Assembly: GCF_001428845.1 (NCBI RefSeq) | Contig: NZ_LMIU01000022.1 | Location: 372,001-436,000 of the forward strand | From: Achromobacter sp. Root83 | GTDB lineage: Bacteria > Pseudomonadota > Gammaproteobacteria > Burkholderiales > Burkholderiaceae_B | Direction of reading: 5' to 3' | DNA length: 64,000 nt | In this document: in pieces, positions 45,854 to 55,075 of the stretch | Numbering within the stretch: the first letter of the stretch is position 1 | Layout: the number at the start of each line of letters is the position of its first letter | Program-made: the position numbers and the translations under genes | Notes under the pieces: model-generated | The model's input: only the letters and a program-made list of their open reading frames with translations | Databases searched by the model: none | What the model was told of the DNA's origin: nothing

Positions 45854-47596
45854 ATGTACGTGTATGACCCCGTGGACCAGCAGCTTGTCGAGCAGCGTGT
45901 GGCGCAATTCGCCGACCAGACGCGCCGCTTCCTCGACGGCCAGCTTACCGAAGATGATTTCCGCGTCCTGCGCTTGCAGAACGGCTTGTACATACAGCGT
46001 CACGCGCCCATGCTGCGCGTCGCCATTCCGTATGGCCTGCTGGCCTCCCGCCAGTTGCGCACCCTGGCCCACATCGCGCGCAAATGGGACCGCGGCTACG
46101 GCCACTTCAGCACCCGCCAGAACATCCAGTTCAACTGGCCCAAGCTGGAAGACGTGCCGGACATCCTGGCCGAACTGGCCACGGTCCAGATGCACGCCAT
46201 CCAGACCAGCGGCAACTGCATCCGCAACACCACCACCGACCACTTCGCCGGCGTCGCGCCGGACGAACTCGTGGACCCGCTGGTGTGGTGCGAGATCATC
46301 CGCCAGTGGTCCACGCTGCATCCGGAATTCGCCTTCCTGCCGCGCAAGTTCAAGATCGCCGTCAGCGGCGCCGTGCAGGACCGCGCGGCCGTGGGCGTGC
46401 ACGACATCGGCCTGCAGGCCGTCGAACGCGACGGCAAGCTGGGCTTTCGCGTCTGGGTGGGCGGCGGCATGGGCCGCACACCCATCGTCGGCAAGCTGAT
46501 CAACCCCTTCGTCGAATGGCAGGATCTGCTGACTTACATGCAGGCCGCACTGCGGGTCTACAACCTGCATGGCCGCCGCGACAACAAATACAAGGCGCGC
46601 ATCAAGATCCTGGTCAAGGACCTGACGCCGGAAGTCTACGCACAGCAGGTCGACGAACAGTGGCAGCTCATCAAGGGCGGCCCCGACACGATCACGCAGG
46701 AATTCGTCGACAGCATCAAGTCCCGCTTTGTCTGGCCGCAGTACGACGCCGCCGCCGCTGCCGACATCGACAACACCGCCGCGCTGGCCGCCGCCGATCC
46801 GCGCTTCGCGCGCTGGCTGCGCACCAACGTGCATGCGCACAAGGTGGCCGGATATGCCGCCGTCACCGTGTCGCTCAAGCCCACCGGCGTGCCGCCGGGC
46901 GACATCACGGCCGACCAGATGGACGCCGTGGCCGACCTGGCCGACGCCTATGGCTTTGGCGAACTGCGCGTCTCGCATGAGCAGAACCTGATCCTGGCCG
47001 ACGTGCGCCGCGCGCGTCTGCACGAACTCTGGCAGAAGCTGGAAGCGCTGAACCTGGCTACGCCCAACATCGGCCTGCTCACCAACATCATCGCCTGTCC
47101 GGGCGGAGACTTCTGCGCGCTGGCCAACGCCGTCTCCATTCCCGTGGCCGAAGCCATCCAACGCCAGTTCGATGACCTGGACTATCTGTTCGAAATCGGC
47201 GAGCTGGACCTGAACATCTCGGGCTGCATCAATTCCTGCGGCCACCATCATGTCGGGCACATCGGCATCCTGGGCATCGATAAGGCCGGCGAAGAGTGGT
47301 ATCAGGTCACGCTGGGCGGCCGCCAGAACGGCGCCGCCAAGCCCTTGCCCGACCTGGAATCCACGCGCGGCGGCGGCGCGGCCGTGGGCCGCATCATCGG
47401 CCCGTCCTTCGCCCGCGATCAAGTCCCCGGCGTGGTGGACCGCCTGATCCGTACCTATCTGGGCTTGCGCGACAGCGACGCGGAACGCTTCATCGACGTG
47501 GTGGACCGCGTCGGCATCGATCCCTTCAAGCAGGATGTCTACGCCGACCCTGCCTTCGCCAAACCCGCCCAGATCGCGGAGGCGGCCCATGTCTGA
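45854..47596 (+). CDS. cysI: Nitrite/sulfite reductase haemoprotein
   Basis: A 580-residue sirohaem and Fe4S4 enzyme. The cluster ligands are in ACPGGDFC (Cys-x5-Cys, near residue 418) and GCINSC (Cys-x3-Cys, near residue 458). Two ferredoxin-like half domains (NIQFNWPKLEDV; PPGDITADQMDAVADLA) flank the core. It reduces sulfite to sulfide in cysteine synthesis. It overlaps the DUF934 gene, the usual partner in betaproteobacteria. The sulfite rather than nitrite role rests on that context. Confidence 0.9.
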   Translation: MYVYDPVDQQLVEQRVAQFADQTRRFLDGQLTEDDFRVLRLQNGLYIQRHAPMLRVAIPYGLLASRQLRTLAHIARKWDRGYGHFSTRQNIQFNWPKLEDVPDILAELATVQMHAIQTSGNCIRNTTTDHFAGVAPDELVDPLVWCEIIRQWSTLHPEFAFLPRKFKIAVSGAVQDRAAVGVHDIGLQAVERDGKLGFRVWVGGGMGRTPIVGKLINPFVEWQDLLTYMQAALRVYNLHGRRDNKYKARIKILVKDLTPEVYAQQVDEQWQLIKGGPDTITQEFVDSIKSRFVWPQYDAAAAADIDNTAALAAADPRFARWLRTNVHAHKVAGYAAVTVSLKPTGVPPGDITADQMDAVADLADAYGFGELRVSHEQNLILADVRRARLHELWQKLEALNLATPNIGLLTNIIACPGGDFCALANAVSIPVAEAIQRQFDDLDYLFEIGELDLNISGCINSCGHHHVGHIGILGIDKAGEEWYQVTLGGRQNGAAKPLPDLESTRGGGAAVGRIIGPSFARDQVPGVVDRLIRTYLGLRDSDAERFIDVVDRVGIDPFKQDVYADPAFAKPAQIAEAAHV

Positions 47597-48137
47597 GATC
47601 TACGCCCACGACGCCCCCGGCCCGCACCTGATCCGCAACGGCAAGCTGGAAGCCGACACCTCGCGTCCCTTTACGCCGGAACCCGAAGTGCCCGCCGAAG
47701 GCCAGGTGCCTGGGGACGAACCCGGCTGGATCGTGCCGCTTTCCCTCTGGAAGACGTCGCGCGCCGCCTTGCGCCGCCACAAGCACCCCGTCGCCGTGCT
47801 GCTGGACCCCGACGCCGACCTGGCCGACCTGGCCGAAGCCGATGGCACGCTGAATCCCGCCGGCATCGCCTTCATCGCCGTGGACTTCCCCGTCTACACC
47901 GATGGCCGCGGCTACTCGCTGGCGCAGCTTCTGCGCACTCGCTACCAATGGCAGGGCGAACTGCGCGCGGTGGGCGACGTGATGATCGACACCATCCACT
48001 ATCAGGCGCGCGTCGGCTTCGACAGCTTCCTGGTCAAGCCTGGACACGATCCCCATAAGGCGCTGGACGCGTTCAAGACGTTCACGGTGCACTACCAGAA
48101 GACATACCGCGTGCCGGCTCCGGCCGTGCAGGCCTGA
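47589..48137 (+). CDS. DUF934 protein, sulfite-reductase partner
   Basis: A 182-residue protein overlapping cysI by 8 nt. The core FIAVDFPVYTDGRGYSLAQLLR and LRAVGDVMIDTIHYQARVGFDSF is typical of DUF934. The family is found almost only next to sulfite reductase and is thought to help electron supply or assembly. This is genomic association, not a known reaction. Confidence 0.88.
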   Translation: MSEIYAHDAPGPHLIRNGKLEADTSRPFTPEPEVPAEGQVPGDEPGWIVPLSLWKTSRAALRRHKHPVAVLLDPDADLADLAEADGTLNPAGIAFIAVDFPVYTDGRGYSLAQLLRTRYQWQGELRAVGDVMIDTIHYQARVGFDSFLVKPGHDPHKALDAFKTFTVHYQKTYRVPAPAVQA

Positions 48138-48245
48138 CAAGCCGGATACGCCGGCTACGCATGACACGCCTGGCACACCGGATACGCCTGACACGCGTGA
48201 CTCGCCGGCCCGCGCCGGCGCGCCAGGTCCGTTCTTCGATGGAAG

Positions 48246-49040
48246 TCAGGCGCCCGCGCCCGGCAACGCCCAGCGCTGCATCCCCGGTTCGTCCTGCGCC
48301 AGTTGCGCGCGGATCAGGTCGGCGATGCTGCGCTGGCGCGGCGCCTGCATGCGGCTGATCAGGCTGGATACGCTGACCGCCAGACGCGGGTAGCCGCCCG
48401 CGTCGCATAGCGCCACCCCCACTCCCAGCACCCCGGGCACCGCGGCATTGCCCACGACGGCCCAGCCCCGGTCGCGCGTGTTTTCCACCAGACGCCGCAT
48501 CTGCGCGCCGGTCATGCCGCCGTAGGCCCGCAGCGCCTGTTCATTGCGCGCCACCACCTCGTCCGCCTCATCCGGCGGCAACGCGCCCAGCAGCGCCAGC
48601 CCGGCCGCGCCCACGCCCAGCGGCTGGCGATGCCCCACCGTGACCGCCAGCACCTGCACCGGGTAGTTCCCCACTTCGCGATGCAGGCACAGGGAGTCGT
48701 TCGCGGCGCGGCAGATGAGAAAGGCGGAATCCCCGCTTACGTCGCTGATCTGGCGCAGCACCGGCCGCAGGCTGCGCACCGCCTGCGCATGCGGGTCGCC
48801 GGCCATCATGACGCCCAGTTCGGCCACGCGCCAGCGCGGCGCCTGCGACTCGCGCAGCGCATACCCCTCCTCCACCAGCACGTCCAGATAGCGGTACGCC
48901 GTTGAGCGCTGCATGCCCGCCGCCTGCGCGATGTCCACCACATGCAGGCCCGCCGCGCCCGCCTGGCGCAGAACGCCCAGCACGCGCAGCCCGCGGCGAA
49001 GCACGCGCGGCCCAGAACCTTCGGAATCCGGTTTGTTCAA
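48246..49040 (-). CDS. IclR-family transcriptional regulator, probable TTG start
   Basis: About 264 residues. The helix-turn-helix HVVDIAQAAGMQRSTAYRYLD is near residue 35, followed by an IclR effector domain (VGHRQPLGVGAAGLALLGALP near residue 130). No ATG or GTG lies at the right distance; TTG 49040 behind AAGGTG is best. The longer open frame to 49229 would overlap the divergent Bug gene. Two similar palindromes upstream suggest it controls itself and the Bug/CoA-ligase operon. Confidence 0.8.
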   Translation of the reverse strand: MNKPDSEGSGPRVLRRGLRVLGVLRQAGAAGLHVVDIAQAAGMQRSTAYRYLDVLVEEGYALRESQAPRWRVAELGVMMAGDPHAQAVRSLRPVLRQISDVSGDSAFLICRAANDSLCLHREVGNYPVQVLAVTVGHRQPLGVGAAGLALLGALPPDEADEVVARNEQALRAYGGMTGAQMRRLVENTRDRGWAVVGNAAVPGVLGVGVALCDAGGYPRLAVSVSSLISRMQAPRQRSIADLIRAQLAQDEPGMQRWALPGAGA

Positions 49041-49050
49041 TTTTTGGACA
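49034..49050. promoter_or_regulatory. Candidate IclR operator, iclR side
   Basis: On the minus strand this reads TGTCCAAAAATTGAACA, closely related to the site at 49108-49124. It overlaps the proposed TTG start, which would allow autoregulation but leaves some doubt about that start. Confidence 0.5.
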
Positions 49051-49107
49051 CCTTGCGTTGATGACTCCTCTATGTAAGCCCAATATGAAGACGGACAGAC
49101 GAAGAGC

Positions 49108-49124
49108 TGTCCAAATATTAGACA
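49108..49124. promoter_or_regulatory. Candidate IclR operator, operon side
   Basis: TGTCCAAATATTAGACA is an interrupted palindrome (TGTC, AA, TT, GACA match) 19 nt before the Bug start codon, between the divergent iclR and Bug genes. Confidence 0.55.
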
Positions 49125-49143
49125 AAACAGAACGGAGACAACA

Positions 49144-50133
49144 ATGAAGACATACAGCAAGCGGTGGACCGTGGCAGCGCTGGCCTTGAGCAGCGGACTC
49201 CTGGCCAGCGCCCCCGCCTGGTCGGCCAAGCCCTACCCCGAACGCCCCGTGACGCTCGTCGTCGGCTACGCGGCGGGTGGGGCCACCGATATCGTCGCGC
49301 GCCTCATGGCGAAGTCGCTGTCGGAAGAGCTGGGCCAGACCGTCGTGGTCGAAAACAAGACCGGCGCCAACAGCAACATCGGCGCGGAGATCGTCTCGCG
49401 CGCCGCGCCCGACGGCTACACGCTGTATGTCGGCTCCATTGCCAACACCATCAACCGCACGCTGTACAGCCAGCTCAACTATGACTTCGTGAAGGGCTTC
49501 GAGCCCGTCGGCCTCCTGGCGACCATCCCGAACATCCTGGTCGTCAATCCCAAGCTGCCGGTCAAGACGGTGCAGGAATACATCGCGTACGCCAAGGCAC
49601 ATCCCGGCAAGCTGACCTGCGCCTCGTCCGGCAGCGGATCGTCCATTCACCTGTCCTGCGAACTGTTCAAGATGAAGACCGGCACGGACATCCTGCACGT
49701 GCCCTATCGCGGCAGCGGTCCGGCGGTGGCCGACCTGCTGGGCGGCCAGGTGGACTCCATGTTCGACAACCTGCCTTCGTCCCTGCCGCACGTGCAGGCG
49801 TCCAAGCTGCGCGCCCTGGGCGTCACCTCGCCCCAGCGGCTGCCCACCACGCCCGACGCGCCCACGCTGGCCGAGTCCGGCCTGCCAGGCTTCGACGTGG
49901 AATCCTGGTTCGGCGTGGTGGCGCCCGCCGGCACGCCCCAGCCGGTCATCGACCGCCTGAACCAGGCGATGAACAAGGCGCTGGCGAGCCCGGCGCTGCA
50001 GGCCTCCTACAAGCAGTCCGGCTTCTTCGCGCCGCAGCAGCCCAACACCCCCGAAACCTTCCGCGCGAAGATCTCCAGCGAAATCGACAAATGGGGCGCG
50101 GTCGTGAAGAACGCCAACCTCAAGGCCAACTAG
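49144..50133 (+). CDS. Tripartite tricarboxylate transporter receptor (Bug family)
   Basis: A 329-residue exported binding protein with a signal peptide ending about AWSA (residue 28). It has the Bug motifs YPERPVTLVVGYAAGGATDIV and KTGTDILHVPYRGSGPAVADLLGG. Bug receptors bind citrate, nicotinate, aspartate, phthalate and many other carboxylates. The membrane subunits TctA/TctB are not nearby. It is first in an operon with a CoA ligase, suggesting a carboxylic acid ligand. Confidence 0.93.
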   Translation: MKTYSKRWTVAALALSSGLLASAPAWSAKPYPERPVTLVVGYAAGGATDIVARLMAKSLSEELGQTVVVENKTGANSNIGAEIVSRAAPDGYTLYVGSIANTINRTLYSQLNYDFVKGFEPVGLLATIPNILVVNPKLPVKTVQEYIAYAKAHPGKLTCASSGSGSSIHLSCELFKMKTGTDILHVPYRGSGPAVADLLGGQVDSMFDNLPSSLPHVQASKLRALGVTSPQRLPTTPDAPTLAESGLPGFDVESWFGVVAPAGTPQPVIDRLNQAMNKALASPALQASYKQSGFFAPQQPNTPETFRAKISSEIDKWGAVVKNANLKAN

Positions 50134-50149
50134 CGTCCAAGGAGCACAG

Positions 50150-51655
50150 GTGTACCCGATTGATTTTTTCTTCCGCGCCGCCGAGCAGCACCCGGAGCGC
50201 GTTGCGCTGGACGGGCCCGATGGCCAGGTGACGTACGCGCGGCTGGCCGCCGACACCCGCGCGCTGGCCGCCGCCCTGCAGGACCTGGACCCCGCGCCGC
50301 AAACGCGCGTGGCGATCTGCGCCGGCAATTCGGCGCGCCACATCCTGGCGCTGCTGGCCGTGCTGGCCAGCGGCAAGGTGTGGGTGCCGCTGAACTACCG
50401 CAGCACCGAGCGGGAAATCGGCCGCATCCTGGACGCCACGGCGCCGTCCATCGTGATCATGGACGGCGTGGGCGCGCCGCTGGTGCCGGCCAGCCCGGCC
50501 CGGCGCATCGACCTGGAGGACGGCCCGGCGGACCTGGCGCTGGCCGCCTTGCTGGCGCGCGGCGCGGGCCGCGAACCCGTGCGCCATGCGCTGCCGCGCG
50601 ATGCCACGCAGGCGATCAAATTCACCGGCGGCACCACCGGCCTGCCCAAGGGCGTGATGCAGCCGTACCACGCCTGGAACGCGGGCATCGTCAACCAGAT
50701 CGCAAGCTGGGGCCTCACGCACGAAGACCGCTATGTGGTGTCGGCGCCCATCACCCACGGCACGGGCACCTACCTGTTGCCGGTGCTGGCGCAAGGCGGC
50801 GCCCACCTGCTGCTGGACAGCGTCACCCCCGCCACCATCACCGCCGCGTTCCGCGAGCGTGGCGGCACGCTGAGCTTCATGCCCCCGACGCTGATCTACA
50901 TGATCATGGCGCAGCCGGGCGTATCGCGCGCCGACTTCCCCGCGCTGCGCAACCTGATCTACGGCGGCGCGCCCATGCCCGTCGAAAAAATCGAACGCGC
51001 GCGCGGCTTCTTCGGTCCGGTACTGGGCACCACTTACGGCCAGACCGAAGCCCCACAGATTGTCACGGTGCTGCGGCCCGCCGACCTGGAAGCGCCCGAG
51101 AACCGCGCCTCGGTCGGACGCGTCACCTCTCTGTCCGACGTGGCGATCATGGACACCGCCGGCAAGCTGCTGCCCCGAGGCGAAATCGGCGAGGTCGTGG
51201 TCCAGGGCGACCTGGTGATGACGGGCTACTGGCGCCTGCCCGAGAAGACCGCCGAGACCATCGTCGACGGCTGGCTGCATACCGGCGACACCGGCCTGAT
51301 CGACGCGCGCGGATACCTGTTCCTGAAGGACCGCCTGCGCGACGTCATCATCACCGGCGGCTTCAACATCTATCCCGTGGACGTCGAAAACGCGCTGTCC
51401 GCGCACCCGGCCGTCTACGAGTGTTCGGTGTTCGGGCTGCCGGACGACAAATGGGGCGAGGCCGTCCATGCCGCCGTGCAGTTCCATCCCGGCGCGCAGG
51501 CAGGCGCCGACGAACTCAAGGCCCATGTGCGCGCGCTGCTCGGCCCGGTGGCCACGCCCAAGCAGATCCACATCCACGACAGCCTGCCGCGCTCCAGCGT
51601 GGGCAAGGTACTGAAGAACGCCGTGCGCGACGCCGCGCAAAAGGAGACCTCATGA
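50150..51655 (+). CDS. AMP-forming acyl-CoA synthetase
   Basis: A 501-residue ANL-family ligase, GTG start behind AGGAGCACAG. The P-loop FTGGTTGLPKGV is near residue 158, TTYGQTEAP near residue 295, TGDTGLIDARG near residue 380, and the C-terminal catalytic Lys is in SSVGKVLKNAV. It makes an acyl-CoA from the acid and ATP. The following lyase suggests the acid is then cleaved as its CoA ester. It overlaps that gene by ATGA. Confidence 0.9.
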   Translation: MYPIDFFFRAAEQHPERVALDGPDGQVTYARLAADTRALAAALQDLDPAPQTRVAICAGNSARHILALLAVLASGKVWVPLNYRSTEREIGRILDATAPSIVIMDGVGAPLVPASPARRIDLEDGPADLALAALLARGAGREPVRHALPRDATQAIKFTGGTTGLPKGVMQPYHAWNAGIVNQIASWGLTHEDRYVVSAPITHGTGTYLLPVLAQGGAHLLLDSVTPATITAAFRERGGTLSFMPPTLIYMIMAQPGVSRADFPALRNLIYGGAPMPVEKIERARGFFGPVLGTTYGQTEAPQIVTVLRPADLEAPENRASVGRVTSLSDVAIMDTAGKLLPRGEIGEVVVQGDLVMTGYWRLPEKTAETIVDGWLHTGDTGLIDARGYLFLKDRLRDVIITGGFNIYPVDVENALSAHPAVYECSVFGLPDDKWGEAVHAAVQFHPGAQAGADELKAHVRALLGPVATPKQIHIHDSLPRSSVGKVLKNAVRDAAQKETS

Positions 51656-52440
51656 AAACGCCCGAAACCCGCCTGTGCGCCCATCACCTCACTGGCATGT
51701 CGTACCGGGATGTCGATCTGGTGGAAGATCTGATCGGCAAGAAGACGTTCACCGAAGTCATGGTCATGCAGATCCTGGGCCGCGACGCGCGCCCCGTGGA
51801 CCTGCGCGTCGTCGACGCCGTGCTGGTCACGCTGATGGAACACGGCATGACGCCCAGCGCCATCGCCACCCGGCTGATCTACATGAGCGCGCCCGAGAAC
51901 CTGCAAGGCGCCGTGGCGTCGGGCCTGATGGCCGTGGGCAGCCAGTTCGTCGGCACCATGGAAAACTGCGCACGCCTGCTGGACCGCATCCGCCAGGCCG
52001 CCGACGGGCAGGCCGAGGCGCTGGCGATCGCGCGCGAATTCCGCGCGTCCCGCAGCGCGCTGCCCGGCTTCGGCCACCATCTGCACAAGCCGGACGATCC
52101 CCGCGCGGTCAAGCTTCTGGCGCTGGCCGAAGCCGAAAGCGAGCTGGACGGCGGATCCATCAAGGCGCTGCGGCTGCTGGCCGGCGCGATCGACGAGACC
52201 TATGGCAAGCACATCACCATCAACGCCACCGGCGCGGTCGCCGCGCTGCTCAGCGAGATCGGCGTACCCACCGACCTGATGCGCGGCTTTGCCGTCATCT
52301 CGCGCGCCGCCGGGCTGGTGTCCCATGTCGCCGAAGAGCAGCAAAGCCCTTCCGGCCGCTATATCTGGGAAACCATCGACCACGCCATTCCCTACGTGGG
52401 CAAAGGCAAGACCCACCAGCAGAGCGGCGGACAATCATGA
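51652..52440 (+). CDS. Citryl-CoA lyase-like protein (citrate synthase fold)
   Basis: A 262-residue protein of the short citrate-synthase/citryl-CoA-lyase family. The conserved GFGHHLHKPDDPRAVKL holds the CoA/carboxylate-site His. The region ITINATGAVAALLSEIGVPT aligns with the NVDG-type catalytic Asp region, but Thr seems to stand in for the Asp. It probably cleaves or makes a 3-hydroxy-acyl-CoA with an acetyl- or acyl-CoA product. The substrate is unknown. It is coupled to the ligase before and the SDR after it by ATGA overlaps. Confidence 0.83.
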   Translation: MKTPETRLCAHHLTGMSYRDVDLVEDLIGKKTFTEVMVMQILGRDARPVDLRVVDAVLVTLMEHGMTPSAIATRLIYMSAPENLQGAVASGLMAVGSQFVGTMENCARLLDRIRQAADGQAEALAIAREFRASRSALPGFGHHLHKPDDPRAVKLLALAEAESELDGGSIKALRLLAGAIDETYGKHITINATGAVAALLSEIGVPTDLMRGFAVISRAAGLVSHVAEEQQSPSGRYIWETIDHAIPYVGKGKTHQQSGGQS

Positions 52441-53162
52441 ATTCGGATGTGCTGGTCACCGGAGGCAGTCAGGGCATCGGCCGCGCGATCGTCGCCCGCC
52501 TGCTGGCCGACGGCTTTCCGGTCATCAATATCGACCTCAAGGCGCCGCCCGCCCTTCTGGATGGCGAAACCCATGTACAGGCCGACCTGACCGATGCGCC
52601 CGCCCTGCGCGACGCCGTCGCCCGCATCGCCGGGCAGCGCAACGTGTTGCGGCTGGTGAACAATGCCGGCATCGTGCGTCCCGCGCTGCTGGAGGACACC
52701 ACGCCTGAAGACCTGGCCGCCGTCAGCGCGTTGAACCTGACGGCGCCGCTACTGCTGCTGCAGGGCCTGCTGCCCGGCATGCGCGCCGCGGGCTTCGGCC
52801 GCGTCGTGAACGTGGCCAGCCGTGCCGCGCTGGGCAAGGCGCGGCGCAGCGCCTACGCGGCCACCAAGGCCGGCCTGCTCGGCATGACGCGCACCTGGGC
52901 GCTCGAGGTGGCGGCGCAAGGCATCACGGTCAACGCCGTGGGGCCCGGTCCCATCGCAACCGAGCTCTTCGACCGCGTCAACCCGCCGGGCGCACCGCAG
53001 ACGGAACAGATCCGGTCAGCCATTCCCGTGCGGCGCATGGGCACGGCGGACGACGTCGCGCACGCCGTCGCATCGTTGCTGGACGCGCGCGCCGGCTTCA
53101 TCACCGGCCAGGTGCTGTACGTGTGCGGCGGCATGACGGTAGGACTGGGGAACGCGGCATGA
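52437..53162 (+). CDS. Short-chain dehydrogenase/reductase
   Basis: A 241-residue SDR with TGGSQGIG at residues 8-15 and YAATKAG near residue 140. It is a close paralogue of the SDR at 31424-32152: both share the GPGPIAT, NPxGAPQTE and LYVCGGxTxG stretches. Overlaps of ATGA on both sides show tight coupling in this operon. It likely oxidises a hydroxyl group of the operon's substrate. Confidence 0.88.
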   Translation: MNSDVLVTGGSQGIGRAIVARLLADGFPVINIDLKAPPALLDGETHVQADLTDAPALRDAVARIAGQRNVLRLVNNAGIVRPALLEDTTPEDLAAVSALNLTAPLLLLQGLLPGMRAAGFGRVVNVASRAALGKARRSAYAATKAGLLGMTRTWALEVAAQGITVNAVGPGPIATELFDRVNPPGAPQTEQIRSAIPVRRMGTADDVAHAVASLLDARAGFITGQVLYVCGGMTVGLGNAA

Positions 53163-53971
53163 CGGCCGGTCTGGATACCCGCCTGGCGGGCAAGGTCGCC
53201 TTGGTGGCCGGGGCCGGCGCATCGGCCACCGGCTGGAGCATCGGCAAGGCGAGCTGCGTGACGCTGGCGCGGCAAGGCGCGGCCATCGTCGCGCTGGACG
53301 CCAACCTGGCCGCCGCCGAAGACGCCGCGCATGAAGTCGAGATGGCGGGCGGCAGCGCGCTGCCGGTGCAGGCGGATGTCGCGGACCCCGCGGCCATGCA
53401 GGCGGCGGTCGACGCCGCCCTGCGCCGCCATGGCCGCATCGACATCCTGCAGGCCAACGCCGGCATCGGGAAGGTGGGCGGACCCGAGGACATTACGCTG
53501 GAAGAATGGGACCGCATCCAGCAGGTGAACGTGACCAGCCTGCTGATCGCCACCCGGCTGCTGGCCCCCGTCATGCGGGCACAGGGCGGCGGCGCGATCG
53601 TCACCGTCTCTTCCATCGCGGGAATCCGGTACACCGGCTATCCGCACCTGGCCTACAGCGTCAGCAAGGCGGCCGTCATCCACTTCGCGCGCATGGCCGC
53701 ACAGCAATATGCCGCCGACCGCATCCGCGTGAATACGGTCATTCCGGGCCTGATCGATACCCCGCGCGTCGCCAACAACGTGGCCCGCATGTTCGACGCG
53801 GACGACCTGCAAGCCGCGCTCGCGGCGCGCGACAGGCAGGTGCCGATGGGACGCATGGGGACGCCATGGGAGGTCGCCAACGCGGTGGCGTTCCTGGCGT
53901 CGGACGAAGCGTCTTACATCACCGGCACCGAGCTCGTCGTGGATGGCGGCCTGACCGGCAAGTACACGTAA
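53159..53971 (+). CDS. Short-chain dehydrogenase/reductase with an expanded glycine motif
   Basis: A 270-residue SDR. The cofactor loop reads AGAGASATGWSIGKAS near residue 14, longer than the standard TGxxxGIG. The catalytic residues are in VSSIAG and YSVSKAA near residue 167. It is the last gene of the Bug/ligase operon, convergent with the second Bug gene. The substrate is unknown. Confidence 0.87.
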   Translation: MTAGLDTRLAGKVALVAGAGASATGWSIGKASCVTLARQGAAIVALDANLAAAEDAAHEVEMAGGSALPVQADVADPAAMQAAVDAALRRHGRIDILQANAGIGKVGGPEDITLEEWDRIQQVNVTSLLIATRLLAPVMRAQGGGAIVTVSSIAGIRYTGYPHLAYSVSKAAVIHFARMAAQQYAADRIRVNTVIPGLIDTPRVANNVARMFDADDLQAALAARDRQVPMGRMGTPWEVANAVAFLASDEASYITGTELVVDGGLTGKYT

Positions 53972-53992
53972 CGCGCCAGCCGGCATTCAAGC

Positions 53993-54985
53993 CTATTCCG
54001 CCTTGATGCCGCCTCGCTGGATCACCGCCGTCCACTTGGCGACATCGTCGCGGATGCGTTGCGCGAACTCGGCGGGCGTGCTGCCGACCGGCTGGAAGCC
54101 CAGGCCCGCGAGCTTGTCGCGCAGTTCCCCGCCGCGCACGGACGCCGCCAGCGTGGCCGACAGTTGCTCGATGATCGGCGCGGGCACGCCGGCAGGCGCA
54201 ACCAGGCCGAACAGCGGCGAGATATCCACGCCAGGCAGCCCCGCTTCCTTGAACGTCGGCACATCGGGCAACTGGCTGACGCGCTGGGAACTGGTGACCG
54301 CCAGCGCGCGCAGGCGTCCGCCCTTGATGTGTTCCAGCAGCGTGGGCACGGTGGCGAAGGCAAACTGCACCTGGCCGCCCAGCAGATCCGTGATCACCGT
54401 GCCGCCGCCGCGATAGGGCACGTGCAGCACATCCACGCCGGCCTGTTGCCGCAGTTGTTCGCCCGCCAGATGCGGCCCGCTGCCCACCCCCGCCGTGCCG
54501 AACGACAAGGTGCCGGGATGCGCCTTGGCCAGCGCCACGAAGGACGCGACATCCGTCGCCTTGACCGACGGATGCACCACCATCACGAACGGCGCCGTCG
54601 CCATGAGCGAGATCGGGGCAAAGTCCTTGATCGCGTCGTAGGGCTGGCGGTCACCCAGCAACGCGGGATTGATGGTGAACGTGGAATCAACCATGCCGAT
54701 GGTGTAGCCGTCCGGCGCGGACACCGCCAGCGCGCGCGTGCCGATGGTGGTGCCGCCCCCGCCACGGTTCTCCACCACAAAGGGCTGCCCCAGCGCCTGT
54801 GCGTAGGCCTGGCCGGCCATGCGACCCAGCGTGTCGGTCGCCGCGCCCGGCGGGTATGGCACGTACAGGCGGACCGCCTTGTCCGGATATTGCGAGGCCC
54901 GGGCCGCGGTGGTCCACGGCAGGACGGCGGCGCCCAAGGCCATGGCCGTGCCGTTAATCAGGAACGATCTGCGTGATTGATGCAT
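53993..54985 (-). CDS. Tripartite tricarboxylate transporter receptor (Bug family), possible Tat signal
   Basis: A 330-residue Bug protein. The N-terminus MHQSRRSFLINGTAMALG has a twin-arginine pattern, cleavage is near ARA (residue 30), and the mature protein starts YPDKAVRLYVPYPPGAATDTL. It is convergent with the first Bug operon and followed on its upstream side by the enolase-superfamily gene, in the same direction. The ligand is probably the substrate of that enzyme (inference). Confidence 0.92.
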   Translation of the reverse strand: MHQSRRSFLINGTAMALGAAVLPWTTAARASQYPDKAVRLYVPYPPGAATDTLGRMAGQAYAQALGQPFVVENRGGGGTTIGTRALAVSAPDGYTIGMVDSTFTINPALLGDRQPYDAIKDFAPISLMATAPFVMVVHPSVKATDVASFVALAKAHPGTLSFGTAGVGSGPHLAGEQLRQQAGVDVLHVPYRGGGTVITDLLGGQVQFAFATVPTLLEHIKGGRLRALAVTSSQRVSQLPDVPTFKEAGLPGVDISPLFGLVAPAGVPAPIIEQLSATLAASVRGGELRDKLAGLGFQPVGSTPAEFAQRIRDDVAKWTAVIQRGGIKAE

Positions 54986-55075
54986 GCTTTGTCTCCGTGT
55001 TTATGTTCTATTTGGCCGGGGATGGTCCGGCTTCGGTCCGGCCGCCGACTGGCCGCGGTCCGGGCCAATCAAGGC

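Noticed and set aside
48568-50376. A 602-codon minus-strand frame across iclR, Bug and the ligase start
   Set aside because: It runs opposite or off frame to three genes with clear family motifs.
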